Assembly: GCA_014621425.1 (NCBI GenBank)
Contig: JAANBB010000113.1
Location: 1 to 64,000 of the forward strand
From: Cylindrodendrum hubeiense
Lineage: Eukaryota > Ascomycota > Sordariomycetes > Hypocreales > Nectriaceae
Length of the DNA: 64,000 nucleotides
Direction: 5' to 3'
A program made the translations under genes and the position numbers. Below, one piece after another: positions 1 to 12,396 of the stretch; the stretch's first letter is position 1, and each line of letters begins with the position of its first letter. Under the pieces are notes generated by a model. It did not search any database. It was not told the origin of the DNA and was given only the letters and a program-made list of their open reading frames with translations.

Positions 1-1604
1 CGATGAACGAGGCGGTACCTGTGGCCTTGGTGTTGTTGCTGTCGGTGGAAGAGGCGGTCGACTTGCGTCTGCGTCTACTACGAAGGACCTTCTTCATCTT
101 CTTGCGCATAGTACCCTGAGAGTGATCAGAGTCATCGGAGGATGAGCTAGATGACGAGCTCTCGTCGGAGCTGGATGAGTCCAACCACGCGGATGCGGGT
201 CCTGGGGTCGACTCGGCATCAACGATATGCTGAGGCGTGGACTCGTACATGTATGCATGAGACTTGAGCTGAAACAGAAGATAGACGAGATAGACGAGGA
301 GCAGAATCTAGAGGCACGTAAGCAACACGATCAAGGGAATGATTGCCGATACACTTACGACACTGGTTCCGCGACTGATCTTGAGCGACTGTGCGTCAGC
401 GAGTTTGGTATCGCTGAAAGAGGCATGGAAAGCCGTCTACACAAGGTTAGAGTCATTCCATTGGGAGATCAGAGTTGAAAAACGTACGGGGAGAACCAGG
501 CTAATGACACTCAGACTGAGCAAACAAGCGCTCATCTGGGTTACCGTGCTGTTGTAGATCTATCCAGAACAGTGAGCCAAGGCTATGCAGACGGGGAGGA
601 CAATAAAATACCTGCTCACGGTAGCGTAGGCCACCCAAGAAGAAACCCATGCCCAGGATAAGGAGCAGGTTCGCCAATATCGAGCCCAACAACGAGGCCT
701 GGACGATACGAATCTCATCCTACGGTGTGGTATTAGCAACTCTGCTTGGTCCATTTTACAGGACAACGGCATACCTTGACAAGTGCAATGCTGTATTGGA
801 TTAAGAGGACTCAGGTTAGCAACAGGGAACATGATAAGACCGATGATACAAGACTCGATTGATGTGATAATGCCTTTGTGGGCTTCTCGCTCTCTCTCGC
901 CGAAACGGCATTTGCGAGGTTTACATACATGCTAGAGCGCTACGGTTAGCTCAGGGTCTCGGAGTGAGGGGCAGTAGGGCAGTGACATACAAAATGATGA
1001 GTTCCACAGCATTTCCAAATGTGACATTGAGTAGGGCACCTAGGGCGTCTCCCATCTCCCGGGCGACGGACTCGGTGGCAAATGACAGCAAACCGGCAAG
1101 GGGAATAATGGCGATTGCGTTCATGCCGAAGACAATGCCACCGTGGATACCGTTGATCTCAGCGACAACGATTCCAACGGGGACAAAAATGAGCAGGACA
1201 TTGAGCCAGCTGTAAGTGACGGCCAGCCAAGCATTGCGGCGGATCTCGTCGAAGAGAGGTCTCTTCTTTTTGGTTTCGGGGATTGTGGTTGTGGTCTGCT
1301 CCTCAGCCTTGGAGGGCGGCTCTACGACAGGCCCCGACCTCTCAACCTGCGTAGACACAGTAGGTCGAAGCTGGGCAGACGTCGTGTTGACGGGGGCGGT
1401 GAAGCCATTGAAGCCTGGGGACTTCTCGTCGAAACCGCCATCGTTGCCAACGATGCCATTGTGATTGTTGGTATTGTTGTGGTTCGGGTTCAAGTCCTCA
1501 CGTTGGTGGGATGATGACGTCGTCGAGTCAGTCACGACCGCGCTGGATGTTGCACCGAAATGACTGCCATCTATATCGTGGGATTCAGAGGAGGCTTTCT
1601 TCAT
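1..1604 (-). CDS. Vacuolar Ca2+/H+ exchanger (CAX/VCX1 family), 3' end beyond the window
   Basis: Exchanges cytosolic Ca2+ for vacuolar protons, a main route for calcium sequestration in fungi (family knowledge). Exons read 1604-991, 790-775, 719-612, 559-488, 436-359 and 307 to beyond base 1. All junctions keep frame, and one exon has only 16 bases (encodes FIALVK with the flanking split codon). The N-terminal ~120 residues are polar and disordered. A first membrane segment ([15 protein letters not shown]) is followed by the cation-exchanger alpha-repeat ([18 protein letters not shown], then [19 protein letters not shown]). The visible end is an acidic/serine tract ([19 protein letters not shown]) and a basic stretch, matching the loop between the two halves in fungal CAX proteins. 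The second half is outside the window. The start at 1604 is chosen because the residues upstream of it in the same frame (to 1769) look like untranslated leader. Family assignment is firm; the exact start is less so. Confidence 0.93.
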
Positions 1605-3670
1605 CGAACAGGTATATTGGACACGAGGGTCTGAGGGGGGTTTGTGAGAGGAGAGAGGGAAAGGAGAAAAAGAACAGAGGGTGCAAGCGATTGGCTTTAT
1701 GTGAATGGAGTGGAAGGAGCAACAAAGAGGGCGGTGGCGACCTATACCTTCCACCTGGTCGTCGACCACAGCAGGTCATAGCACGTGGGAGCCGGTTTCT
1801 CCCTCTGTAATCGGGACGGACTTGCTGATTGCAGGTCCCTGTGGATGCGTGGCGTAATGTGGCTGAAGTTGATTAACCAAGTCGTGTGGGGCGCTGTCGG
1901 ACCCTGTAAGGCGTCGAGCGGCCTCCACCTTGCCCTTGCACAGAGCACTCAGAGCAGTCGATGATGCACTACGTGCGTAGTGTCAACAGGGTACGGCGCT
2001 GAGCGAGCCGCTAAACCAAGTCCGCCAGGAGTCTCCCAGCAGAACGATTGGTCGGGGTACTATGAAGTGAGGCTGTTCATCCTGCCGGCCACAGGGAACT
2101 GGGCTATGTTGCGGCACTTGGTAAGTGGGGATGCCCCAGGCCGAATGTCCACGGTGATCTGGGCCCTTCCATGTTGAGTCCCTGGTGAGTCCCTCGCTCC
2201 CGTGACTCGTCTTCGAATCATCCGCTCGTCAGATTTCAGAGTCATCGTCTCGACCCGCTTCCACAGAACCGCTCACAGGGAGATAGGCAATCCCCGGCAA
2301 TAATCCAGCAATCAATTGACTCCCTCGGACGCATTCTGCCGCAGTCGGTCGCTGGCTCTTACCAATGACGACACCTCTAGGTAGGTAGGTACCCAGGCAC
2401 AGCAGACGGGATGCAGACGAGACGCAGCAGACGGGACGCGGCAGATACGATACAGCTACAGCAGCAAATAGACATGCAGCGCTCCACCTTCTGAACACGA
2501 AGAGATCCAATTTGCTTGTGAATCCTATCCGTCTCCTTCGACCAGCAGCCGCCGTCCCACATGACGTAGCTCTAAAACTTCCCAAAAGCATCCATCCCTC
2601 CAATGACGATACAATGCAAGCCGCTTCCACTTGTCACACATTCCAGTTGGCTTTGACCGCTCTCGGTTTCACTCCACCTCGAGGATCATAGTGTATCTGG
2701 CTAAGACGTAATTCCACACTTCATTCTCTATACCATAAGCGGAAATAATCTGCATTCACTTCCCTGCTTCGGCTCCGAGTCCAACTTCTCCGCTGCCGAT
2801 TACCCTTGCCAAGCATGTCAAGTACCTGCCAAGGAGCCAAGAAGACATTGTAGTTTATTTTATTCAATTCAATTCAATCCATTGATTTAATCCATTTATA
2901 GGGGCCGGAATTCTTCAAGTTGAAGAACCTGGTGACAGGACTTCATTTAACCTCATCACATTTAGTCTCCGCTTGTATCTTCACAGCTTCCCCACACCAG
3001 TCACATGGGCAACAATATGGTATCCAGTCAAGCTTCACCATCCACAATGTCTAATAGATTTCCTTCTTCCCCTCAGGGACTGGTCTATGGCGACTCTTCT
3101 TCTTCCATCTACTTCTCGCCACTAAAGAATTCCCCATAATGCAAACACTCTTTCAAATCGGTTTCACCGGCCGCTCTCTCAATAACTAATTTCGCTCCAT
3201 CGCTAATGCCCGCAAGACAACCTAAACATGCGTTTGTATAGCACAAAATGAAACCACAACCCTCCCGCGACGCTGATAAACTGACACAAGGTCATCCAGC
3301 CTCGTGTTCTGTTCCCCGCCGCTACTCATGACACTAAAAATCCACAGACTTTCCATATCGACTTAGGTATGTAGGAGAGAGAGTATATGCCTTCCGGGAC
3401 CACCACCTAAATTCCATTCTTGAACCCTTGCGCCGTGATTTGCATTGCGAACCGGAAGCGACTGGCCACCTTTTGTTGCCATGGGCGCCCTCGGTTTCGT
3501 CCCTCATTATTGATAGCTGCATATGTGGTCTTGCATGACCCCGGAAGACAGGTAAAGATATTATGGCATCCAACTTCAAAAAAAAAAACATTGGTGCTGA
3601 CACGTTTAGGTGTCAAGAATCTCGACCGTTTCGGAACGCCGCAAACTCCGAGTGCTTCTCGCGCGATTCA
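1605..3670. other. Intergenic, exchanger promoter side and Kin4 3' side
   Basis: No convincing gene. The ORF-like stretch on the minus strand at 2229-2630 has no recognisable domain and odd composition. A run of TAGG units ending in GGTACC lies at about 2378-2394, followed by a purine-rich degenerate repeat of GCAGACGGGA-like units to about 2445. The segment 2850-3400 is lower in GC and probably contains the 3' untranslated region of the kinase gene. Confidence 0.5.
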
Positions 3671-6600
3671 TCACCTATCCTCGCCGCCTCGGGCTTTCCC
3701 TCGTCTCCTAAAGAAGTCCATAACTCGCTTCGCGGCTCCACTGCTCCCTTCATGTCCACGGTATTCGCCCTGGTCGTACGCATCAGTGAATCGTTTGTGA
3801 TCCTTGTGCAGCACGCCTCGGTTTCCCCGGCTGGAGCCAACAGGGCGTCCGTCGTAACCCTCGGACTCTGAGTAATCCGCCTGGTACATCCTAGGCTGGG
3901 GTTCGGTTGGCGGTCGTCTCATATCTACCGAGGACTCAGATCCTGAGTTCAGGTGGGCGCCCTGGACATATGAGGGGATTGCAGTTGGTCGACGGTTATC
4001 CATTTGCACGGACCCGTAGCGCTGATGGTATACAGGGCTAGCATTGGCCCTCTCTTGTGGGTGGTTCAAGTCAGATACGGCGTCAAAGTAAGGTTCACTC
4101 TGACGAGGCTCCTCGTGGTTGCTGTAGCCCAGTGGTGCCTCATTCCGGGGGTTTTGAATCGGCAAGTCTTGCTGGGAATCCACCTCTGAAGGGGGGGCAC
4201 TGCCGTGATCCTTGCCAAGTCCAATGGCCTTGGCAAGGGAAAATCGGCGCCGACCTGGCTTCTCTCCAGAAGCCTGTGAGCGAGGGATGCTCCCACTTCG
4301 CTTCTTTCCAAGTCCGAGGGAGAAGGATCGACGAGAAACCCTGGAGTCTACTGAAGGTCTAGGTCCAGCCTCCTCGCCGGGAAGCATTGTGTTCGACAAG
4401 CTGACAGGGGGGTACTTCCTCGACTTGTCAACCTGCGGCGGCTGTTCCGACCTCTTCTTACCACGACCACCAAAAATGGACCCACTGCGGCCCATGATTT
4501 TCGAGCCGAGGTCTCCAAGAGTATTGGATCGCTTGTGTCCTCTTCCCTCGCGCTTTGTCTCGCCCTGGAACGTCATCTTCGCAACCTTCGGAGGAACGCT
4601 TCCAAAGGTCTTGCCCATGTTTTCGTCGTCCTCTGCGTTAGAAGGCTGTTGGATTCGTCCTTGAGCATTAGTGTCAGCGACTGCAGGAGGTGCAGGCTGT
4701 CCGTAGTTCACACGCGATTGCAGACCCATCGATGCTGACGACTGCATAGAACCACCAGTCTGAGGCCTTGTTGATGAGTTGATGGCAGCGATATACGGAT
4801 TCTCGGGAGCGGTACGCATATCTCGGGTCGGCCTGGACGGCGGTGTGCTCTTGTGCGCACTCGGGGGTCGCTTGGCTGTCGTCGACTTCGGGGTGCTGTC
4901 CTTTGCAACCGGGGGGTCTCGGGGCAATGGCTTTTCGGTAGACAGCGTGTTGTTGGGGGCATCGACAGGGCCCTGGGAGCTGGATCGACCACGCGGCTTC
5001 GGGGTCGAGCCATCGGCACCACGCTGAGTCTGTGTCGTGGGTGCGACGTACTCCACTTGCACCGTTCGGCGCTTCGCATCCTTGGGTGTACGACGGTCTG
5101 CGGTCTCGGCTTCGGGATCGATATTCCCATGGGTCTTGGCCAATCCACCAACAATGGGAGGGTGAGCCTGCTTTTGCTTGGCAGCATCGCGAACCGACGA
5201 GCTCCTGGCGACCATAGGAGCCTCTGCATAATCGGCAGGTGCAGCGCTCGAATTCTGAACATCCGAGGGCAAAGTAGTTGAGCTGGTGATGAACTCGACA
5301 AGCTGAGCATATTCGCTCAACCAGCTGTGACGCGCCACCTCGAACAAGTCCGCTCGCTTGCGGGGGTTGGGAACAAGGATCCGTCGGAGGAGATCTCGAG
5401 CATGCGGCGTAACGTACTCGGGGAAGGTAAGAGGAGTAGTTACGATGTATTTGTAGAGCAAGTTAATGTTATCGCCTTCGGGGTTGGCTGGGTCGTCGTC
5501 GAAAGGTAGGTACCCGGCGAGCATGGCATACTACAGATGGCCGTTAGCACTAAACTTGTGAAACACAGACGTGAGACTTACCAGAATGACACCACAGCTC
5601 CAGACATCCACCTTTCGTCCAGTGTAGAGGGAATCACTGACAACCAACTCGGGAGCCGCGTAGCAAGGGCTGCCACAGCTTGTCTGCATCAGATCACCCT
5701 TTCGGGAGCCGTTCGGCTTGATGCGATCTAGACCCATTCGTTTCACAAAGTCCCTGTCGGTCAGGTTAAGCTCTTCCTCGTCGCTAAGATCCTCATTCGA
5801 ATCAAACGTGTTCGCGAAGCCAAAATCGGTAATAATGATGTTACGGTTGCGATCCAAAAGCAGGTTTTCGAGCTTAAGATCTCGATGAACAATTCCCTTC
5901 TTGTGGAGATAGCCCACGCCAGAGATGAGCTGGGCGAACAAGCGGCGAGCAGAATGATCTTTTAGGTATCGATGGTTGAGAATATAGTCGAAGAGTTCGC
6001 CGCCGGACGCATACTCGAGAATGATGCCAATGTGTCGATCAGTCTCGACTTTGTCGATCAAGCGGACGATGTTTGGGTGTGAGACGCCACGGAGGATGGC
6101 AACCTCACGGTAGATCTTGGCAAATCGAGACGGGTTGGTACCAACACTGTCTCTCTTAATCAGCTTGATAGCAACCTATTCACGATGATTAGCAAAAATG
6201 ACTTCCCAGAAAATTCCCAAACAGGGCGGGTACTTACCTGGACGTTGCTGTCCTGCTTCCAGCCCAGCTTGACCTTTCCAAACTCGCCCTCTCCGATGGT
6301 ATTGCCCAGAATGAAGTCGCCGAACTTGGTATTCCCCTTGTGGTTTCGGTTGCTGTGATCATGTCGACTCCTGCCACCCCTTCGCTCCTCGTGGTCACCG
6401 GACGCGACTACCGGAGGTGGTGCGGCGTCATTGTCTTGGGATGCCACATGATTGCGGCTGCGACCGTTGACATCTTCGGTGCCCGCGATAACCTTGGAGA
6501 GGGTATCGGTGGCTTCTTGGGTCTGTTTTGAGGGCGTGCTGTGGGCGGATCGAATGGGGATGGTGGTGACGGCTCTGCCATCTCTGCTGCCAGACCGGCC

Positions 6601-7107
6601 TGGCGAATCCTGTGCCATGTGAGAGTTGACGGGTTTCCGGCTCGGGTGACCGTTCTCGGTGGCCATGACAGGATTGCCGCGTGAACCAGATCGTGGAGGT
6701 TCCGTCTGCCCACGCCTGGGGGAGTTCGACATCTTATCGTTGGAGTAGTTGGCTCTTCGCGAGCCACCACTCTGGTGATTGGACGAGGTCCTCGGAGGGG
6801 CGACAGGAGGCATGCTAGTGAGTTGTTCGGCCGGGGTCGAGGGTTGCTCGGGGGACACGGCCGTGTTGGCGGCCTGGTTTCCGAAAGAGGGAGTTAGATG
6901 ATAAGTAGGCGATGGTGCGTTTTCGCTCGTCTTGCGGGATGGAGGGCGTCTCGATGATGGGGATGCGGTCGAGTTCTGCTGAGCATTGTACGCCTCCCTG
7001 GACGGAGACGAATGCTGAGCCCTGTATTGGCGGCTCGGAGGCGACGCCAAAGGAGACGACGCCAGAGCGGTGTGCTGATGGGTGGCTGTTTGCAAAGCAG
7101 CCGACAT
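3671..7107 (-). CDS. kin4: Kin4-type Ser/Thr protein kinase
   Basis: CAMK/Snf1-related kinase. In budding yeast Kin4 is the spindle-position checkpoint kinase that restrains mitotic exit; the role in this fungus is inferred from similarity. Exons 7107-6238, 6175-5582 and 5530-3671 give 1107 residues. The first ~260 residues are Ser/Pro-rich and disordered. The kinase domain spans about 261-559: glycine loop GEGEFG, ATP-anchoring Lys in VAIK (294), catalytic HRDLKLEN (Asp 389), DFGFAN (Asp 407), and activation-loop Thr 455 before CGSPCYAAPE. The sequence after APE (GYLPFDDDPANPEGDNI, then LLRRILVPNPRKR) is what I associate with the Kin4 branch. Between DFG and APE lies an unusually long acidic insert (NEDLSDEEELNL and following). 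The C-terminal ~540 residues are disordered and basic, ending in an amphipathic RVMDFFRRRGK segment. The ATG at 7107 is the first in frame. Confidence 0.93.
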
Positions 7108-10100
7108 TTTCCACGCCCAAACGCGTTAAAAATCGAACGGGATGAGGGCGTTTGAAGAATCGCGAAGAGCAGCGAAGGCGTCAGCGGAGGAGAATTTGGC
7201 AGTGGCGCTGGAAAAATCAAGGCGGCGACGCGAATATGCAGGATGAGATATCTGGCCGTTTCAGACAACAGCTTTTGGGGCTCGCGGCGCTGGGGGAAAA
7301 ACGCGGCTGGCGAATCGAGAACGGGGCGGTTGAGACGGAGACGGGGACCTAGAAAGTACCAATGAACCGGCCTCGACTATCTCATGGTGCGTGGAATCGG
7401 TCGGCGGCGTGCGATTTGTCGATGTGGTCGCTCTTGGTCCCAAGGATAGGTGGTGTCCCCTGACTGGGCGACGGGCGGGACGCGCAGGCGTAGCGGACTA
7501 CTGCTGTAGGGGGCAGAAGGGGATTGGGGCGCGGCCGGGCGGTGGGTGGTGGTGTTGTTGTTTATTATTATTGCTGCGGCTGATGCTGCGGCTGCTGCAC
7601 ACACTTTCGAAGCAGGTCAACCACACAACGCGCACGGGAGGGAGAGGGAGGGAGGAAGAGGGAAGAAGGAGATCGGCCGGGGCAAGGCTGAAGTAGATGG
7701 AGTAGAGGTTCGACAAAAGGCTTTGGCCAGCCGAATGGGGTGAGAACGAGGTTGAGATGGGGGCGCCGAGGGTGGAAGGGAAGAGACTCGGGCGCCAGGC
7801 GAAATTGACGAGATGAGACTTGGGCTGCAGCTGTGGAGCAGTAAATTGACGGACTACAAGGGACGCTACGGGGGTGTGCCCAGGTACCACCCCAGCAGCC
7901 CCCCCAAGCGGCCACCTGCTACAACGAGGCCCAGGTACCGGCCGAGGCACAGCAGGTAGGTACCCAGCGGGCGCGAGGGTGCGTCGCTCCGCCGGTCCAG
8001 GCGCTAGATTCAGGGGCGGCGGTACCTGGGAGCCGCCGTTCCTGCAGGTACCGGGGGAGCAGGCCTGGAGCGTGGGCCAGACGGCCACCAGAAACATAAA
8101 CCCACCACGGGCGGCGCTGGCAGCACCACGAGGAGGAGGCGGAGGATGGATACCGACCTAGGGACGGAGTCGCTTGGTATGAAAATGGATACGGAGGAGG
8201 AGGTCCTGCACTCTACCTGCGCCCTTGGATATCTCATCTAATTGCTAGATATCGAGAAGGATGGCCCGTGACATGGTGTGGACCGAGTCCCAGAGTCTCA
8301 GAGCCCTCAGAGTCTCAGACCTACAGTGCCTGCGTCGCAACCTGGTACTCATGATCCTCTGCACTGACCTGTCCATCACAAAGTACCTCATATACCCGTA
8401 CACAATCCGTCCGTCACGCTGCATCGTGGTCCGGGCCCATTGACTTTTCAGGGAGCTGGGCGGTTTGTGAAATTAGGCCATGCAATGCCTCATCAGCAAG
8501 TCGCGCTGGGAACCGCCCCCGGACACTGCACTACACTGCACACTGCACTGCACAGTGATGGGCCATCCAGCCATCCAGCCCTTCCAGCCAATGCGCCCCG
8601 TTTGGTTCTCCGCAATCTCAGCGCTCCCGTCGCTCGTCTCCCGTTTTGCCCTTCCCAATGGGACCTGCCTGCATTGGTAGTACACCAGCTACCGTCTGAA
8701 GCTAACGGCGACGGTCTGGTCTGACGTCGACTCCCGCGCCGGAATTGGTCTGAGGCCCATGGCACCTAAAACAGGTCCGGTACGTACTGGACGCCCAGCA
8801 AAAGTTGACCGCCATGCGCGGCACGCCTTGACTTGGAGGGACTCGGCATCAAGGGAGGAAGCAAGGGAAACAGCTTTTGGGGTCCATCTTGTTGGTCTCG
8901 CTCTCCTCTCTCCAATTACCCCCAATAAAGGGCCCTCCTCAAAGGGAGACGCGGGCAAATGGGCTCGCTCCCCGTCCCTTCCATGAAGGAAGCACGTCCG
9001 CTCTCAACTGAGCCCGGTATGTTATGGTCAGGCATTGACCAGTAATCTCCAGTAGTGGGCTTCTTGACGGTGGTCTCAGCTTGGCCCCGGAGTGATTGAC
9101 ATTGTACATCACGATATATCGTTCGGTCACACCGCAGCTCGGGCCCGGCTTTTGTGAGGATGCCCTGTGCCGCGCAGCACAGCGCAGGATGGCATAGCAC
9201 AACACAGCACATTCAGACGACCACGAGCAGGGCAGCATACTAAATGCGCACACACAAGGGATTGCGGGAGGGACGCTCCAGCCAAGAATTGGGCTACGTG
9301 CTCGCGCGAAATCCAGGACGTCTTGGCCATCTCTCTCGCTCTCCTGGCAAGGTATGCATAGTGATCTGCAAGCTGAAGCAGGCTGATGCTGGAAGGTGTT
9401 GTTATTATTATGATTGATATTGCACTGCTGCATCCCATCTATTCCCATTGGACCCAGTCTCAAGCTACTTCGGGACAACGACCAACACTCGGCCTTAGTC
9501 CTGCACATTACTCGGAGACACGTCTCAACCAGCGCCGTCGCGTCGTCGTCCTGCCCTTGCGCATCGCTCTCACCGAGCCTTGAGCGCGTCCGGCCAAGGA
9601 GCTCGCAGCGCTTGGATATCCAACATGCACTTGCGCGCCTAGCCCGGGCAGTCATCCGACTGACCGGACCAGCTCTCCAGCACCATGGTCCTCCCTCGCA
9701 TCACTAACAGGACCCGGCGGAAAGTCTGTGTGTTAGCGCTGTTCCCACCCATCGTCGGCTAGCATGAGCCTTGCAAAATGGTCCCGGCGAGGTTCCCACT
9801 TCTTTCGAGAAGCCCGAGTAGAAGGCAGATTAATCATTAAAAAGTCCAAGCCTGGGAGAGAGCGTGCGCTCGCTCAGGCGCCCACATGCGATGGGCCACG
9901 GGAGAATGCATCTGGCATGATGTGGGCGGCATGGGCCCCGGGTTGATCTCGTCGCCGCAGCTCACTTACTGGATCGAACCACTGCGCGAGAGAGGCACAA
10001 GGAAAGACAAGGCCACTCGTAAACCCGTGAGCGAGACCGAGACCAAAGCCCAGAGACGGGATGAGACGGGATGGTATGAGATGAGATCCTCTTTGGGCCG

Positions 10101-12396
10101 CAATGTGCTCAACCGAAGAAGAGACGGTCGTCTTATTTTCTTTTTCTTGACTTTTTTTCTCTCTCTCATCATCTTTTCTTTATTACTCCTCCGAAGCCTC
10201 GCTTCTGCTTTCCATGGTACTATTGCCGAGCTGCATCTCGGCCAGCGCACATCAGCTGTGCCCTTTACTGAGCTCACCCTGGTCAATACTGTACGCATGT
10301 ACGTGAGCTGTGCTGGGTTCAGGGGACTCGGCCACAGCCTCATCCCGACCGTTCACTCCATCATCCAGGACGAGGCCCTCCGTCCGTCCACACGTATTAC
10401 ACAGCTTGCGACCACTTTGCTTCTTCGTCCGTCAAACCAAGCACAAAAGTCTACGTATCCATGCATACAGCACCCGCTCCATGCTTCGTAATTACATCGA
10501 TTGCTTTTCCTCGCTGGCTGTCATCTCGTGGCCCCGCGCGTGTTCAGCCCAACCCGCGAGCGCCATGTCACCGTTTCTTTTTCTACTTTCGTCTCCGATG
10601 ATCCCCGTAGGGAAGCTCGCGACCGGAGGACTGCGTGAGACGCATCCGCATCCGCATCCGCCGTCATCCACGATTCGTGTGGAATCCTTCTGCTCCTCGC
10701 GGACGACACATTGGCCGGTGACTTGGCGAGTGATCCCCGTGCCCATCCATGCTCGTCATCTTCTCTTGGGTCCTTGGTTTCCTTCCCAGTCGTCCATTCT
10801 CGCGCAAGTTCCTGGCCCGAGCCTTTTGTTTGCCAGACCCCAAACGGCGAAATGCCCGGCTCGCTCTCAACCCTGGCTCTCTCTGAATCACGGGGAAATT
10901 TGCCCTCTCCAACCCTCCACTCGCCAGGAAGCGCGTCCCTGGTCGCTTCGGCTACCCTGGTTTAGTTCTCGTTGCGATTACCCCGTGTCTTTTTGTTTGG
11001 TCAATCTACGTCTGTTCTATTACAAGTACTTTGAAGATGGCTTACTGGACTAATTATGGCTTTGCCATTCCAACAGATCGAATCGTCGTAGCCTCTAACA
11101 ATAAGTTTCGATGGCCATCCCGAGACACTGGCCTCTGCCCTCTGAAACACTCTAATTTCCATCTCCAGTCTTCTCCAATACTCTCTAGCAGGCTCACGGG
11201 CCACTGTCATCAACCGGGACCAGAAGAAATGGAGGCAATAAAAGCATGGCAATAAGAAAGCAAGGAAGTAACGAAATCCTCGTATCCTCTCTCCAGGTCT
11301 CGCCACATCTACTCCGTACGTACGATTGAATCGCGTCGAGGGCGTAGGGTTTGCCAGTTTTCGTCGCCTTTGCATTTCGCCAAGCTCTGCGGCCGACTAG
11401 CATTAAGGTCGGAGATGAGCTGCATCCGATGACAGGGATCTCGCTGACGTTGATCTGAGCCTGGGCTGGGTTGTTGCCATCCGTTTCAGACGTCATCTTC
11501 CGGCATCACCGTCTCCTGCTAGAAGACGGATTGAGTCTGTCTACGGGTCTACGGGGCACGTCCCTTGATAGCATGGCTTTCGGCTGAAGGGGGGGTGTTG
11601 AAACCACTTCTACCAATGTCTTTCAAAGCCACAACGCCGTATGACATCTCAGAAACGTGATCAACACGTCGAGTGCCTGGCCGCTGTTGTCTAGGGGTCC
11701 GACATCACCCGTCTCATCCGTCACGAGTTGCGGTACCACTGCTTTTCGACCAAGGCCAACAGCTGCGCCACCTGTCGTGGTGCATGTTCATGCAGTTGAA
11801 ACGGGGAGCTCACAGCAGCGTCGCATTGAAACGCGTCGCGTCCATCCCAGCCCATGGGCCGCTAGATACGCCCAGCTGATGGACCAACAATTGCTCGCAG
11901 CCAATGACGACTCTACAATACATACTGTGTGTTCCGCGCATCTTGAATATACGTAGCTGCCTCGCGATCGCATTGCATGGTATCGATCGTTCATCTCCAA
12001 AATCTACAACCCTGGTCCTCACCTCCCATCCGTATCCACCCTCAAAAACGTGTCACCGTGACGGCATTGCTCGCAACTACCTCGTCCCTCGTCCGCTTGA
12101 TCACGATGGCGCCCAGCAGCTCCGTATCCTGGTCGTGTCGCTTCTCCTCCGGCAACCGGGCCGTCATGCATAGGCCAGCCTGCCGGGCCATCCGAGGCCG
12201 TGAACAAAGAAACTTTTGCTGCAAGAGTGATTTGCATTTAATTCAGGCAGACTCCAATCGACCGTGCATCCTTCGTACTTGCACCCATGCGTCGTAGGAT
12301 TGCGGGGAGTCGATAGTGCGCCCAGATGCCGCCGTCGCTTGATAAACGAGAGTCAACCAGGGCGCCACCAACATCCTTCATGCGTATACTCCTCTC
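7108..12396. other. Gene-poor region of 5.3 kb
   Basis: No reading frame here shows a recognisable domain, and the longer open frames (for example 8939-9655 minus, 9886-10491 plus, 10310-11053 plus) have the composition of chance ORFs in GC-rich DNA. The first ~700 bases should include the kinase promoter and leader; a CAG/CTG-rich stretch lies near 7545-7605. The sequence 7880-8055 contains five GGTACC sites. Short direct repeats of CACTGCA lie at 8525-8560, and a triplet-like CGCATC repeat near 10636-10660. I see no tRNA. Confidence 0.5.

Noticed and set aside
4708..5310. 200-codon frame in the second frame of the Kin4 C-terminal exon
   Set aside because: Shadow of the kinase coding sequence on the same strand; no domain, and composition follows the codon bias of the real frame.
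8939..9655. 238-codon minus-strand frame
   Set aside because: No recognisable motif and low-complexity Asn run from a short repeat; other frames in the same place are equally open.
10310..11053. 247-codon plus-strand frame in the gene-poor block
   Set aside because: No domain, high Ser/Pro/Arg/Cys with scattered Trp, no splice or start context support; looks like chance in pyrimidine-rich DNA.
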